Assembly (NCBI GenBank): GCA_030646715.1
Contig: JAUSLJ010000042.1
Coordinates: 248,001-312,000, forward strand
DNA from: Agitococcus sp.
GTDB lineage: Bacteria > Pseudomonadota > Gammaproteobacteria > Pseudomonadales > Moraxellaceae
Direction of reading: 5' to 3'
Length of the DNA stretch: 64,000 nt
In this document: positions 1 to 9,651 of the stretch, piece after piece
Layout: every line of letters begins with the position of its first letter
Position numbering within the stretch: position 1 is the stretch's first letter
The notes under the pieces: generated by a model
Seen by the model: the letters and a program-made list of their open reading frames with translations, nothing else
Database searches by the model: none
What the model was told of the DNA's origin: nothing
Position numbers and translations under genes: made by a program

Positions 1-2
1 CA

Positions 3-488
3 CAATTAGTGCAGCGTGTGGGCGCACAGGCAGTGCCCTCAGATGTCAGTAATTTTGGGCAAAAATTTAATAATGGTGTTGTCGATATTATTGTTGCACC
101 AGCCACCGCCTATAGACCTTTAGAGTTATATCGGGGTTTAGCAAAAAACGGGGGTATTCCTGATTTTGTCTTAGCTCAAGTGTTTTTACAGGTTGTCATT
201 CGTAAAGAGCGATTCCCTGACGGGTTTGGACAAGAGTCAAGACAGTATTTATCAAGCCAGTTTGATCGTGTGCTTGCTATGCTTGTACGCTATGAACGCG
301 ATATTGATCCTAAGTATTGGCTACATATTCCTGATGCCGATAGACCTAGATATCTCGCCATGATGCGTGAGGCACGAATAGATTTAATGAAAAGCGGTAT
401 GTATGACAAAAGAATGATGTCATTGTTAAGAAAAGTACGTTGCCAAGTTGAGCCGCAAAGTGCGGAGTGTACGGAAAATTTAGAGTAG
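3..488 (+). CDS. C-terminal part of putative TRAP-associated solute-binding protein (DUF6091-like), 5' end outside window
   Basis: The reading frame is open to the left edge, so this is the last ~161 residues of a longer protein. A GTG lies at position 9, but nothing marks it as a start. The sequence has features of the putative solute-binding proteins that accompany Moraxellaceae-type TRAP large permeases: the VDIIVAPATAYRPLELYRG segment, a charged helical region, and a tail with two cysteines (RCQVEPQSAEC). The next gene on the same strand is such a permease, which supports a role in periplasmic capture of a carboxylate-like substrate. The substrate cannot be read from the sequence. The family name is from memory, so the transporter association is more certain than the DUF number. 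Confidence 0.6.
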   Translation, partial: QLVQRVGAQAVPSDVSNFGQKFNNGVVDIIVAPATAYRPLELYRGLAKNGGIPDFVLAQVFLQVVIRKERFPDGFGQESRQYLSSQFDRVLAMLVRYERDIDPKYWLHIPDADRPRYLAMMREARIDLMKSGMYDKRMMSLLRKVRCQVEPQSAECTENLE

Positions 489-872
489 TCGCTGGTTGAC
501 TGCCCGTAAGTTAATGATAATAACGTAAGCGACATCACTTTATATTGCTGAGTTGCTCGGCGAATAAGTCAAGACAGTATTGTAAACCTTGATGTGATAA
601 TGAGGCGGCGGGGGCTAACATCGTTCGTTGAATTTGTGTATTATTTGTATCGAATTTGCTTCTCTATTTTTAAAGTGTTGAAGTCATAAAAATCTCGTCA
701 TTTATAAACGGAAATTGATTTATTGGTTTCGTTTGTTGATGTCGCGTTGGAATTTGTTTTAGCGGTAATTAAAAAACAAAATGGAGCGATACTCGCTTAA
801 TTAATATATCCGTTTATTCGGTGTGTTTTTGGGTCGGTATCACATGAATCACAAAACAAGAAGCAGGAAAAC
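489..872. other. Intergenic region without recognised gene
   Basis: This 384-bp AT-rich gap separates the solute-binding protein from the TRAP permease. No open frame of protein-like composition, tRNA or strong terminator hairpin is visible. The permease start at 873 is preceded by AGCAGGAAAAC (a GCAGG Shine-Dalgarno-like site), so its own promoter probably lies in this gap. Confidence 0.5.
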
Positions 873-2963
873 ATGAACCACAAGCCTGTATTATTAAACC
901 GCTCTCTTTCAGAGTGGTTATCGAGTCTGCCTGTATTTCTGTTGCTCATATTAACGTTGGTAATTGGTACTGGAGAAATGATCCATGGCCAATTATTACG
1001 GATGGGCGAAAAACTATTTGGCGATCCCGCGACAGGGGTTCAGTACTTTATGCTACGTGCTGATCCTGCTAAACCTGATTGTGATCCTAATGCCGACATT
1101 GAAGCCGAGCTACTCAAGCAAACCGCAGTATCTTCTGCGCCAGTGAGTGATATTGACTCCTTGTTTGCCGATGACGTGGTTGATCCAGAGGCTATTCGAC
1201 AGTCATTAATTACCGCCAAAGAGTTGTGTAATGACAAGGTAGTTGCCTATAGCAATCTGAGCAAAAATATTACGCCAGAGCTAAAAGCCTATCGGTCGAT
1301 GGAAACAGCGTTTTTTGGCTTATTCCATTTTGGTACAGAAAATCGCTCGGTGATTTTGATTCTGATGGTGGCTATTGCGGCGGTAACGACAACATTGGGT
1401 TTACACCATATTGCTTTGCGGCCACCAACCACAAGAACCGATTTTAAAGTTTATTCGATAGCCATGATTGTGGGGAACACGCTGTTATTGGCATCTAGCC
1501 TCAATTATTGGAATTTGCAGATTAATTCGGGTATTCCCATTGAGCATCCAATCATCAACTATTTGTGGGTGATGCTATTTTCTGCGTTAATTGTTATTAG
1601 TATTAAAGGGCTCATTAAACCTCCTGCAACTGCTACTGCTGGCGGTAGTGTAGGTATGGCTATGTTATCCATACCTCTTTATGCGTTTATGGCCATGACA
1701 TCAGGCTTTAACTTCTTATTTCAAACGCATTATTCTGGTTTGGCTATTTATTTGGGTCAAATGATGGAGTTGTCGGGTGTGTTTTTGAACTTGGCTCTGT
1801 ACATTTGGGTGGGTATGTTATTAAAACAAACCCGTGTTGTGGATCTGTTCTTAAATATTGTTCGTCCGTGGAAGTTTTCTCCTGAAGTATTGACTTATAT
1901 CATCTTGCTTGCCGCCGCAATACCGACTGCCTATACAGGTGCTTCAGGTATTTTTGTGATTGCCGCAGGCGCTGTGATTTATAAGGAAGTTTTTGCTTCT
2001 GGTGCACGTCGCCAATATGCCCTAGCAGCAACGGCAATGTCAGGCTCGTTGGGTGTGGTATTAAGCCCCTGTTTACTAGTGGTGGTGATTGCTGCGTTAA
2101 ACAAAGAAGTGACAACCTCGTTATTGTATGGTTGGGGTATTAATGTTTTCTTACTCAGTTCAACGATGTTTTTGATTGTTTCTTTGATCATTTCCAAAGA
2201 TAAGTTTAGGTTAGAAAAACCAGCAATTGCCATGCCGCAGTCTGCGCGTGCTTTTGTGCCTGTCTCAGCCTATATTGTCATTACTTTAGTGGTCATTGGG
2301 ATTTATCGTTTTGTGCTAGACACAAAGATGGACGAATTTACTGCGCCCATGATTTTGCCTTTTATTATGTTGGCAATTGTCTGGTTTGATAAAGTTCGTC
2401 GTGAACCTGCGGCCGATGTTGCGCCTGAAATACAAGAGCGTCGTATTGGTTTTGAAGAAGGTGTACGTGTTGCCACTAACGATACCATTGGTCATATTGG
2501 TGCGTTAATCATGCTCATGGCCTTGTCGGTGAGTGTCGGTGGTGTCATTGAACGTTCAGGTCTTATGGACTCTATTCCTCACTCCTTTGATAATATCTAT
2601 TTGGCAGTCACTATTCTCGTTTGCTTATTAGTGTTTGTCGGTATGGTGATGGATCCATTTGGTGCGGTAATTTTAGTCTCTGCGACAATCGCCCCCGTCG
2701 CTTATAATAATGGCATTGACCCAATTCACTTCTGGATGATAGTGTTAACCGCTTTTGAATTCGGTTATTTATCGCCACCTGTCGCCCTCAACCAATTGCT
2801 AACGCGGCAAGTGGTGGGTGAAAAAGAGATGGACGAGGCCGATGCCGAAGTCAGACACAAGAGTTTCTACTGGAGATTTGAACGTTGGGTGTTACCATTA
2901 ATTGTCATAGCTCCTGTGCTATTACTGGTCGCGTATGTCCCTGTGTTCTTTTATGCTAAATAA
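873..2963 (+). CDS. TRAP transporter large permease (DctM-like), with extended N-terminal part
   Basis: A 696-residue inner-membrane protein. The first helix (about residues 17-37) is followed by a ~100-residue acidic extramembrane loop (about 50-150), then a set of helices resembling a DctQ-like small subunit, and finally the DctM-type permease with many hydrophobic segments. Glycine/proline-rich membrane motifs such as AIPTAYTGASG and GMVMDPFGAVILVSATIAP are typical of DctM hairpins. TRAP transporters move carboxylates using a sodium or proton gradient and a soluble binding protein, and the partial gene upstream fits that role. It is longer than a plain DctM (~430 residues), so it is probably a fused small-plus-large subunit. 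An SD-like GCAGG precedes the ATG. A strong terminator follows immediately. Confidence 0.85.
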   Translation: MNHKPVLLNRSLSEWLSSLPVFLLLILTLVIGTGEMIHGQLLRMGEKLFGDPATGVQYFMLRADPAKPDCDPNADIEAELLKQTAVSSAPVSDIDSLFADDVVDPEAIRQSLITAKELCNDKVVAYSNLSKNITPELKAYRSMETAFFGLFHFGTENRSVILILMVAIAAVTTTLGLHHIALRPPTTRTDFKVYSIAMIVGNTLLLASSLNYWNLQINSGIPIEHPIINYLWVMLFSALIVISIKGLIKPPATATAGGSVGMAMLSIPLYAFMAMTSGFNFLFQTHYSGLAIYLGQMMELSGVFLNLALYIWVGMLLKQTRVVDLFLNIVRPWKFSPEVLTYIILLAAAIPTAYTGASGIFVIAAGAVIYKEVFASGARRQYALAATAMSGSLGVVLSPCLLVVVIAALNKEVTTSLLYGWGINVFLLSSTMFLIVSLIISKDKFRLEKPAIAMPQSARAFVPVSAYIVITLVVIGIYRFVLDTKMDEFTAPMILPFIMLAIVWFDKVRREPAADVAPEIQERRIGFEEGVRVATNDTIGHIGALIMLMALSVSVGGVIERSGLMDSIPHSFDNIYLAVTILVCLLVFVGMVMDPFGAVILVSATIAPVAYNNGIDPIHFWMIVLTAFEFGYLSPPVALNQLLTRQVVGEKEMDEADAEVRHKSFYWRFERWVLPLIVIAPVLLLVAYVPVFFYAK

Positions 2964-2973
2964 CTGTTGAGTC

Positions 2974-3010
2974 AAAGAAAAGCCGACCATTGTGTCGGCT
3001 TTTCTCTTTG
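2974..3010 (+). terminator. Rho-independent terminator after the TRAP permease
   Basis: A near-perfect stem (AAAGAAAAGCCGAC at 2974-2987 against GTCGGCTTTTCTCTTT at 2994-3009) with a 6-nt loop, T-rich on the descending arm. It ends about 10 bp before the rhombosortase start. Confidence 0.85.
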
Positions 3011-3018
3011 GAGGGCTG

Positions 3019-3612
3019 ATGAGCCGACATACTTTGTTGTTGATATTAGCGTTATGGCTTTTGCTAGTGTGGACACAGAGTTTGGATGTCAACTCTTGGG
3101 CGTATAACCGCCATCAAATTGCCAATGGCGAGTATTGGCGATTAATAACAGGGCATTTTATTCACCTGAATAATATGCATTTGTTGTTGAATATGCTCGG
3201 TGTGGCTTTAGTGCTTGTGTTGTTTGATAACGTACTTGCTATTTGGCAATGGTTAGTCGTTTTACTGGCGAGTGCGTTTATCATTAGTGTGTTGATGTAT
3301 TTTAATTTGCCGCAAGTGCAAGGTTATGTTGGTTTGTCTGGCGTGATTCATGGGCTCTATGTGTTGGCTTCGATGCGCTTATTAATACAGCCAAAAGAAC
3401 GCAACCTTGCCATCATCTTAATCCTCTTGGTGACATTAAAGCTACTGACGGAAAATAGAGGGCAGGGTATATCGTTTACTGCTGATATTATCGGTGGCCA
3501 TGTGTTATTGCAGGCACATCTTTTTGGTGCCTTAGTGGGTTTGCTTTTTGGAGTGTTGGCTTGGCTTCCCAAATGGTTAAATGCTGATAAAAACAAGAAT
3601 AATGACATTTAG
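3019..3612 (+). CDS. rrtA: Rhombosortase-type rhomboid intramembrane serine protease
   Basis: The start at 3019 is preferred over upstream codons because TGGAGGG sits 5-10 bp before it and earlier codons lie in the terminator. The ~197-residue protein is almost wholly membrane-embedded (about six helices). It shows the rhomboid features GHFIHLNNMHLLLNM (about residues 45-59), the serine motif GLSGVIHG (Ser at about 107) and a late histidine in QAHLFGA (about 167), giving a Ser-His dyad. The short length and the GxSGxxHG context match rhombosortases, which process proteins carrying a GlyGly-CTERM tail before surface sorting. No GlyGly-CTERM protein was seen in this window. An ordinary small rhomboid is the alternative. 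Confidence 0.8.
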   Translation: MSRHTLLLILALWLLLVWTQSLDVNSWAYNRHQIANGEYWRLITGHFIHLNNMHLLLNMLGVALVLVLFDNVLAIWQWLVVLLASAFIISVLMYFNLPQVQGYVGLSGVIHGLYVLASMRLLIQPKERNLAIILILLVTLKLLTENRGQGISFTADIIGGHVLLQAHLFGALVGLLFGVLAWLPKWLNADKNKNNDI

Positions 3613-3723
3613 CAACAATATAACATAGGTATTACTGCTATGCTTGGTACGATAATGCCAAGTTTATTTTCGGGCGAAAACCGTCCTTTATGCCTTGATT
3701 TTACTTAGAGTGATGTACCTCTT

Positions 3724-4401
3724 ATGCGCTGGTTTTCTCCATTTTTCCTTGTGTTGGTATGTTTTATAAATACAGTTTCGGCAGATGAAACGCCTACTGA
3801 TTTAAAGTTGGTACTAGATAAACAAAATATTAAAATTTGGACCTATCAAGTACCCAAAAGCACACTCTATGGTTTTAAAGCTGTGACGACGGTAAAAAGT
3901 TCTTTGGCAGGCTTAGTAGGCTTAATTACCGATACTGAACATGCCAATCGCTGGTTATACCGTACCAGTGGTATTGAAGTTTTACGGCGCAGTGAAAATA
4001 ATCAGGCATTTACTATTCGTGTGATTACCGACTTCCCTTGGCCGTTTACTGATCGAGAAGCATTGGTTGACGTCCGCATCACTCAAGATCCTAAAACAGA
4101 AAAAGTACGTATTGATAGTAGTGAGTCGCCAATATCGGCTAATTATCCTGTGAAAGCGTGTTGTTTACGTATGCCTATGGTACAGGGTTATTGGTCGTTT
4201 AAGCCGTTAGCGAATGGCATGGTTGAAGTGACAATGGCGGGTCATGCGGATCCTGGTGGACGCATTCCCACAGGGGCGGTAAATTTCTTGATTCAAGAGC
4301 ATCCCTATAACTCACTCAAGGGCTTGCGAAAAGTGATTGGCGAATCGACGTACCAAAAATTGCAGTATTCATATATTCATGAGTTGGCATCTGCTCCGTG
4401 A
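3724..4401 (+). CDS. Secreted START-domain protein
   Basis: A 225-residue protein beginning with a clear Sec signal peptide (MRWFSPFFLVLVCFINTVSA, cleavage near residue 20). The rest resembles bacterial START-domain proteins: a helix-grip fold with the SLAGLVGLITDTEHANRW segment early and FPWPFTDREALVD in the middle, and a WSFKPLANGMVEVT strand. Such proteins bind hydrophobic ligands, perhaps lipids, in the periplasm. The ligand is unknown. The gene stands alone: 111 bp separate it from rrtA and 222 bp from the next gene. A weak hairpin (AGCAAG/CTTGCT, near 4412-4431) follows the stop. Confidence 0.8.
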   Translation: MRWFSPFFLVLVCFINTVSADETPTDLKLVLDKQNIKIWTYQVPKSTLYGFKAVTTVKSSLAGLVGLITDTEHANRWLYRTSGIEVLRRSENNQAFTIRVITDFPWPFTDREALVDVRITQDPKTEKVRIDSSESPISANYPVKACCLRMPMVQGYWSFKPLANGMVEVTMAGHADPGGRIPTGAVNFLIQEHPYNSLKGLRKVIGESTYQKLQYSYIHELASAP

Positions 4402-4623
4402 GCAAAATCAGAGCAAGCCTTAACCTTGCTCCATAAGACAATAACCATTAATGCGTTTCGTTAAGATGAGCATGGCATTGTGGGTCAGGGCTTATTCTGC
4501 TAGATTCGACATGATCAATATGACAATATAAGAGCCTAACCTTGCCGATTATTTTGGTGGCTAAGGTTTATTGAGTGTCCAAACTTGGTCAAGTAGCCAG
4601 AGTATTTTGCAGGAAGTCACATC

Positions 4624-5295
4624 ATGAAGCGTTTGGTAGTAGCATTCTTTATGATTTTTGCTGTGACACTCGTTGCCGCTGATGACGTTACTCCTCGCCC
4701 CCGTTTAGAAAACTTTGCCAACTATAATGAGTTTTTGGCAGCAATGTACGCCCATAAAAAACAAATAGAATTAGAAAAGAAATTTGCTGACTCCATTGTC
4801 ATTAATATTCAACTCAGTGAAAAATCAGACCAAACAAGTGGAGTCAGTGTAATGCCCGTTAAGTCGCCTGAACTCAACTCGGCAATAGACACCTATATTC
4901 CTCCTTTAATTATTTCGGGGCCTGAAGATTTAGAAATGGCGATTGAAGCCGCTAAACGATTTTTGCATCCTGTCTATATTGAGCAGTTTCGATACCAACG
5001 TACCACCGCGCAAAGTTTTCCGTTAAAGCCTCTAGATTTTGCCGTGCTGGAAGAGGCCGCTATTGGTAATGGATTGAAACTCAATTTTAGTACGGATAAT
5101 GAACAACAAGTGGCTGATAATTTAGCGGGTAACACACCAGAGAAAAAAACGAAAGAAGCTGTCGCTCAAGGTGATGATATGAGCGAAGCGAGTTTGTCGG
5201 TGTTGCGTAAAGCGGGGACGTTTTTTGGATCGGATGTTTCCATAAATGCAGCGGCTATCAATCCTGTAGAAATCTCCGTTCAATATCGCCCCTAA
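4624..5295 (+). CDS. Secreted hypothetical protein upstream of mtgA
   Basis: A 223-residue protein with a signal peptide (hydrophobic residues 4-19, ending in VAADD). The mature part is polar, with no motif I recognise. A charged helix lies at about residues 35-55 (YAHKKQIELEKKFAD) and an IISGPEDLEMAIEAAKRFL helix in the middle. The stop is only 10 bp before the mtgA start, so the two are probably co-transcribed and this may be a periplasmic envelope factor. That is inference from context only. The start is fixed by the signal peptide directly after the ATG; GCAGGAAG lies upstream. Confidence 0.7.
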   Translation: MKRLVVAFFMIFAVTLVAADDVTPRPRLENFANYNEFLAAMYAHKKQIELEKKFADSIVINIQLSEKSDQTSGVSVMPVKSPELNSAIDTYIPPLIISGPEDLEMAIEAAKRFLHPVYIEQFRYQRTTAQSFPLKPLDFAVLEEAAIGNGLKLNFSTDNEQQVADNLAGNTPEKKTKEAVAQGDDMSEASLSVLRKAGTFFGSDVSINAAAINPVEISVQYRP

Positions 5296-5305
5296 AGAGC
5301 ATTTT

Positions 5306-5998
5306 ATGACCTTACGCGTGTTAGTGTGGCGAGGGATTTTGTTCGTTATTGGGTTGTTCGTCGCCTATCAGTTATGGCTGTTTGCTCATGTCTTCTGGTG
5401 GATTAATCATAATCCTGAAACCAGTGCTTTTATGGAAACACAGCTACAAGTGTTGCAAAGTAAAAACCCCGATGCCGAGTTAAAACATCGTTGGGTAGCC
5501 TACAATCAAATTTCCCCGAACCTTAAAAAAGCACTTATTACCTCAGAAGATGCCAAGTTTTTAGACCACGAAGGTTTTGATTGGGAAGGGATCCAAACCG
5601 CATGGGAAAAAAACCTGAAAAAAGGCAAAATTGTTGCGGGCGGTTCGACGATTTCGCAACAGTTAGCGAAGAATTTATTTTTGTCAGGTAAAAAAACACC
5701 TTGGCGTAAGTTGGAAGAAGCCGCTATTACGGTGATGATGGAACAAATGATGAGTAAAAGACGGATTTTTGAAATTTACTTAAATGTCATTGAGTGGGGT
5801 AATGGTGTCTTTGGCGCAGAGGCGGCATCTCGACATTATTATCGAAAAAGTGCCCGCAGTTTATCAGCAAGTGAGTCGGCAAAGTTAGCAGCAATGGTGC
5901 CTAATCCACGGTATTACGATAAACATCGCTCTGACCGTCGTTTGTTACGTAAGACTCGAATTATTCAACGCCGTATGTATTATGCCGATTACCCCTGA
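5306..5998 (+). CDS. mtgA: Monofunctional biosynthetic peptidoglycan glycosyltransferase (GT51)
   Basis: Polymerises lipid II into glycan strands at the outer face of the inner membrane. The 230 residues are the usual length for MtgA. One membrane anchor (about residues 9-31) precedes a GT51 domain. Diagnostic motifs are ITSEDAKFLDHEGFD with the catalytic Glu at about 81, GGSTISQQLAKNLFL (about 112-126), a KLEEA motif, and KRRIFEIYLNVIEWGNGVFG (about 151-170). There is no transpeptidase domain, which separates it from class A PBPs. It starts 10 bp after the preceding secreted protein, suggesting one transcript. Confidence 0.95.
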   Translation: MTLRVLVWRGILFVIGLFVAYQLWLFAHVFWWINHNPETSAFMETQLQVLQSKNPDAELKHRWVAYNQISPNLKKALITSEDAKFLDHEGFDWEGIQTAWEKNLKKGKIVAGGSTISQQLAKNLFLSGKKTPWRKLEEAAITVMMEQMMSKRRIFEIYLNVIEWGNGVFGAEAASRHYYRKSARSLSASESAKLAAMVPNPRYYDKHRSDRRLLRKTRIIQRRMYYADYP

Positions 5999-6001
5999 TG
6001 T

Positions 6002-6030
6002 TTGTCATTAAGCTGTCATTGTTTTGTCAT
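6002..6030 (+). promoter_or_regulatory. Triple Pho box upstream of ppk1
   Basis: Three copies of a 7-mer with consensus YTGTCAT lie at 6002-6008 (TTGTCAT), 6013-6019 (CTGTCAT) and 6024-6030 (TTGTCAT), each separated by an AT-rich 4-bp spacer. The 11-bp periodicity is the known PhoB binding pattern. The site ends 43 bp before the ppk1 ATG, so ppk1 is expected to be induced under phosphate limitation. Confidence 0.85.
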
Positions 6031-6073
6031 AACGTATTAGAACATTTGTACCCCATTTTAGAGATGTAGCATC

Positions 6074-8152
6074 ATGACCGCAGAGTCTGTTGTTGATTTA
6101 AATAATCCTGATTATTACCTGAATCGCGAACTGAGTATTTTAGATTTTCATTTGCGTGTGTTGGAGCAGGCGGTTGACCCAATCCATCCCTTGTTAGAAC
6201 GCTTGAATTTTTTACTGATTTTTAGTCGTAATTTAGATGAGTTTTTTGAAATTCGGGTGGCAGGATTATTACAACAATTAGCGTTTGACCCTGCAATTGG
6301 CTCAACCTCTTCGGATGGAATGCTGGTACAAGATGTCTTAAAAAAGATTTCAGCTATTTGTCATCGTGCAGTAGAAAAGCAATATAAAATTTTAAATGAA
6401 GATGTTTTGCCAGCGTTAGCGGCGGAAAATATTCGCTTTCTTAAACGTGACGAACTCAACGAAGCGCAAGCGACATGGGTAAAACAGTATTTTCGTGAGC
6501 AAGTATTACCCGTCTTAACGCCTATTAGCCTTGATCCTGCCCATCCTTTTCCGCGTTTAGTGAATAAAAGTTTAAACTTTATTGTCTCTTTAGAAGGTAA
6601 AGATGCTTTTGGTCGGCAGATTTCTTTAGCGGTTGTGCCTGCTCCGCGCTCATTGCCGCGAGTGGTACGTTTGCCCGATGAGTTAACAAATGGTGGCGAC
6701 CAGCATGTGTTGTTATCGGCAATTATTCATGAGCACGTTACTGAGTTGTTCTTAGGCATGGTGGCAACAGGTTGTTATCAATTCCGTGTAACGCGTAATG
6801 CCGACTTAACAGTGGATGAAGATGCTGACGACTTAGCACTAGCCTTAAAAGGTGGTTTGTTTTCTCGTCGCTTTGGTAAAGCGGTACGTTTGGAAGTGGC
6901 CGATAATTGCCCGCAGCCGATTACCGAATATTTATTACGTAAATTTGCTTTAAAAGAAGATGCACTTTATCGCGTCAATGGCCCTGTGAATTTGGCACGT
7001 TTATTATCTAATTTTAATCGTCCGCGTTTACGTTACGCTCCGTTTACACCGACGACACCTGTCATTTTGCAAAAGTCTGAAAGTGTGTTTGAAGCCTTAA
7101 AAAAGCAAGATGTGTTGTTACATCATCCGTTTGAGTCGTTTACTCCCGTCATTAATTTTTTAAAAGAAGCGGCATTAGACCCGCAAGTATTGGCAATTAA
7201 ACAAACCTTGTATCGCACAGGTGCAGACTCAGAAATTGTCCGTATTTTGTCGGAAGCAGCTCGTAACGGTAAAGAAGTTACAGCGGTTATTGAGTTACGC
7301 GCTCGTTTTGATGAAGAGTCCAATATTGAAGTAGCCAATAAACTGCAAGAAGCGGGCGCAATTGTTGTGTATGGCATTGTTGGTTATAAAACGCACGCGA
7401 AAATGATTTTAGTGGTGCGCCGTGAAGACAATAAATTACACCGTTATGTCCATTTGGGCACAGGTAATTATCACGCGGTGACCGCACGTATTTATACCGA
7501 TTATGGCTTGATGAGTGCGAATACTGAGCTATGTGAAGATGTGCATAAAATCTTCCAAGAATTAACAGGGATGGGTAAAACGGCAAAGTTAAAAAAATTA
7601 CTTCATGCCCCATTTACGCTTCATGCGCAGTTAATGGCTTCGATTGAACACGAAATTCAATTAGCAAAAGCAGGAAAAGCGGCGCATATCATTATTAAAG
7701 TCAATGCCTTAACCGAGAAGCAGCTTATACAGTCCTTGTATCGTGCGTCGATGGCGGGCGTAAAAGTGGATTTGATTATTCGTTCCATTTGCTGTTTACG
7801 ACCACAGATGGCGGGTATTTCGGAAAACATTCGGGTGCGATCAATTGTTGGACGCTTTTTAGAGCATACCCGGGTATTTTGTTTTTCGAATGATGGTGAT
7901 TTAAAGATTTACTGCTCAAGCGCGGATTGGATGGATAGAAACTTATTCTCACGCGTAGAAGCGTGCTTTCCGATTGACGACCCTGTATTAAAAAAACGGA
8001 TTTATAAAGATGGCTTATTGAGTTATCTCGTGGACAATCAACTTGCTTGGGAGTTACAGGCGAATGGTGTTTGGACGCGTGTTCATGCAGGCGCGGAGGC
8101 ACATCCTCATCATGCACAAAATATCTTGTTAGAGAAGTTGTCGAAACTGTAA
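6074..8152 (+). CDS. ppk1: Polyphosphate kinase 1
   Basis: Reversibly transfers the terminal phosphate of ATP to inorganic polyphosphate. The 692 residues match PPK1 length. The N-terminal domain begins [17 protein letters not shown]; the [15 protein letters not shown] segment belongs to the N/head region. The autophosphorylated histidine lies in GYKTHAKM (His at about 441) and the second active-site histidine in [10 protein letters not shown] (about 598). [19 protein letters not shown] is the conserved C-terminal motif. The gene is preceded by a triple Pho box and followed by a strong terminator, so it is a single-gene unit under likely PhoB control. No ppx lies beside it in this window. Confidence 0.97.
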   Translation: MTAESVVDLNNPDYYLNRELSILDFHLRVLEQAVDPIHPLLERLNFLLIFSRNLDEFFEIRVAGLLQQLAFDPAIGSTSSDGMLVQDVLKKISAICHRAVEKQYKILNEDVLPALAAENIRFLKRDELNEAQATWVKQYFREQVLPVLTPISLDPAHPFPRLVNKSLNFIVSLEGKDAFGRQISLAVVPAPRSLPRVVRLPDELTNGGDQHVLLSAIIHEHVTELFLGMVATGCYQFRVTRNADLTVDEDADDLALALKGGLFSRRFGKAVRLEVADNCPQPITEYLLRKFALKEDALYRVNGPVNLARLLSNFNRPRLRYAPFTPTTPVILQKSESVFEALKKQDVLLHHPFESFTPVINFLKEAALDPQVLAIKQTLYRTGADSEIVRILSEAARNGKEVTAVIELRARFDEESNIEVANKLQEAGAIVVYGIVGYKTHAKMILVVRREDNKLHRYVHLGTGNYHAVTARIYTDYGLMSANTELCEDVHKIFQELTGMGKTAKLKKLLHAPFTLHAQLMASIEHEIQLAKAGKAAHIIIKVNALTEKQLIQSLYRASMAGVKVDLIIRSICCLRPQMAGISENIRVRSIVGRFLEHTRVFCFSNDGDLKIYCSSADWMDRNLFSRVEACFPIDDPVLKKRIYKDGLLSYLVDNQLAWELQANGVWTRVHAGAEAHPHHAQNILLEKLSKL

Positions 8153-8172
8153 AGATTATATTTGCGTGTTAT

Positions 8173-8198
8173 AAAGTCGGCGCAATGCCGACTTTTTG
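8173..8198 (+). terminator. Rho-independent terminator of ppk1
   Basis: A perfect 9-bp stem AAAGTCGGC/GCCGACTTT with loop GCAAT, followed by further T residues, 20 bp after the ppk1 stop. Confidence 0.9.
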
Positions 8199-8280
8199 CA
8201 TTCTAGCGACATAAAACATATCCCATAGTTTTTGTAAGGGTTAAAATGGCCAACATTTTGACCTAACTTGGTATTTGTTG

Positions 8281-9624
8281 ATGACTCCTGAATTGTTACT
8301 GCCTGCTGGCAGCCTTGAAAAAATGCGTACCGCCTATGATTTTGGTGCCGATGCCGTGTATGCAGGCTTGCCGCGTTATTCATTGCGTGCACGTAATAAT
8401 GACTTTCGGGTAGAGCAATTGGCACAAGGCATTGAAGAAGCACATACACGCGGTAAACAGTTTTATGTTACGGCCAATATTTTGCCGCATAACGATAAAG
8501 TACGCAGTTTTGTTCGTCAGTTGCAGCCGATTGTTGAGATGAAACCCGATGCCTTTATCATGGCTGACCCTGGTTTAATCATGTTAGCGCGCGAAGCATG
8601 GCCTGATATTAATATTCATTTGTCGGTGCAAGCCAACACGCTCAACTATGCTTCGGTGAAGTTTTGGCAAAGTGTCGGTGTTAAACGCATTATTTTGTCG
8701 CGTGAGTTGTCGTTAGATGAAATTGCCGAAATTCGCCAACAATGCCCTGATATGGAAATAGAAGTATTTGTCCATGGTGCATTGTGTATTGCTTATTCGG
8801 GACGTTGTTTGTTATCGGGTTATTTTAACCGTCGTGACCCCAATCAAGGCACGTGTACCAATGCCTGTCGTTGGAATTATAAAATGCACGATGCTGACCA
8901 AAACGAAGCTGGCGATATCGTTAAATTACAAGGCTTTGATTTCGGCAAAGAGCTGGAAGAAGCGAATAGCAGTTTTTCCGCGTGTGGTGGTACGGAACGT
9001 CATCCTGCGGCGGATCAAGTGTATTTAATTGAAGAGGCCAATCGTGCGGGCGAGTTAATGCCGATTATGGAAGATGAGCACGGCACGTACATTATGAATT
9101 CTAAAGATTTACGCGCCATTGAATATATTGAGAAATTGACCAAAATTGGTGTGACTTCGTTAAAAATTGAAGGCCGTACCAAGTCACAATATTATGTAGC
9201 GCGTACCGCTCAAACCTATCGTCGAGCGATTGATGATGCTGTCGCAGGGCGACCTTTTAATCCTGAGTTATTGTTAGAGTTAGAAGGTTTGTCGAATCGG
9301 GGTTATACCGCAGGATTTTTACAACGTCATGTGTCGCAAGACACGCAAAACTATATTACAGGCAACTCCGAAGCGAAACGAAGCCAGTTTGTGGGGCAAG
9401 TATTGTCGATTGAAGACGGTTGGGCTTTAGTGGATGTTAAAAATCGTTTTGCCCTGCAAGATCGACTAGAAGTGATTCATCCTCAAGGTAATGTCGAAAT
9501 GATTTTAACCGAGATGCGTGGCAAGCATAATGAAGCCGTCGATGTCGCTGCGGGTAGTGGCATTTTAGTGAAGATACCTTTAGCAAATTCATTTAATGGC
9601 GCGATGATAGCAAGATTGTTGTAA
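8281..9624 (+). CDS. trhP: U32-family protein TrhP/YegQ (prephenate-dependent tRNA U34 hydroxylase)
   Basis: A U32 'peptidase' family member. The E. coli homologue (YegQ, renamed TrhP) is known to act in 5-hydroxyuridine formation at tRNA position 34, a step toward cmo5U. The N-terminus PELLLPAGSLEKMRTAYDFGADAVYAG is the classic U32 start. The family signature EVFVHGALCIAYSGRCLLSGYF lies at about residues 160-182, and a cysteine-rich segment (GTCTNACRW) follows. The protein is 447 residues from the ATG at 8281; an in-frame TTG six bases earlier is less likely. The C-terminal SAKR-like part (QFVGQVLSIEDGWALVDVKNRF) forms the small beta-barrel domain of the long U32 group. Confidence 0.9.
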   Translation: MTPELLLPAGSLEKMRTAYDFGADAVYAGLPRYSLRARNNDFRVEQLAQGIEEAHTRGKQFYVTANILPHNDKVRSFVRQLQPIVEMKPDAFIMADPGLIMLAREAWPDINIHLSVQANTLNYASVKFWQSVGVKRIILSRELSLDEIAEIRQQCPDMEIEVFVHGALCIAYSGRCLLSGYFNRRDPNQGTCTNACRWNYKMHDADQNEAGDIVKLQGFDFGKELEEANSSFSACGGTERHPAADQVYLIEEANRAGELMPIMEDEHGTYIMNSKDLRAIEYIEKLTKIGVTSLKIEGRTKSQYYVARTAQTYRRAIDDAVAGRPFNPELLLELEGLSNRGYTAGFLQRHVSQDTQNYITGNSEAKRSQFVGQVLSIEDGWALVDVKNRFALQDRLEVIHPQGNVEMILTEMRGKHNEAVDVAAGSGILVKIPLANSFNGAMIARLL

Positions 9625-9651
9625 AACCATTATCTACACAGAGTTAAAAAT

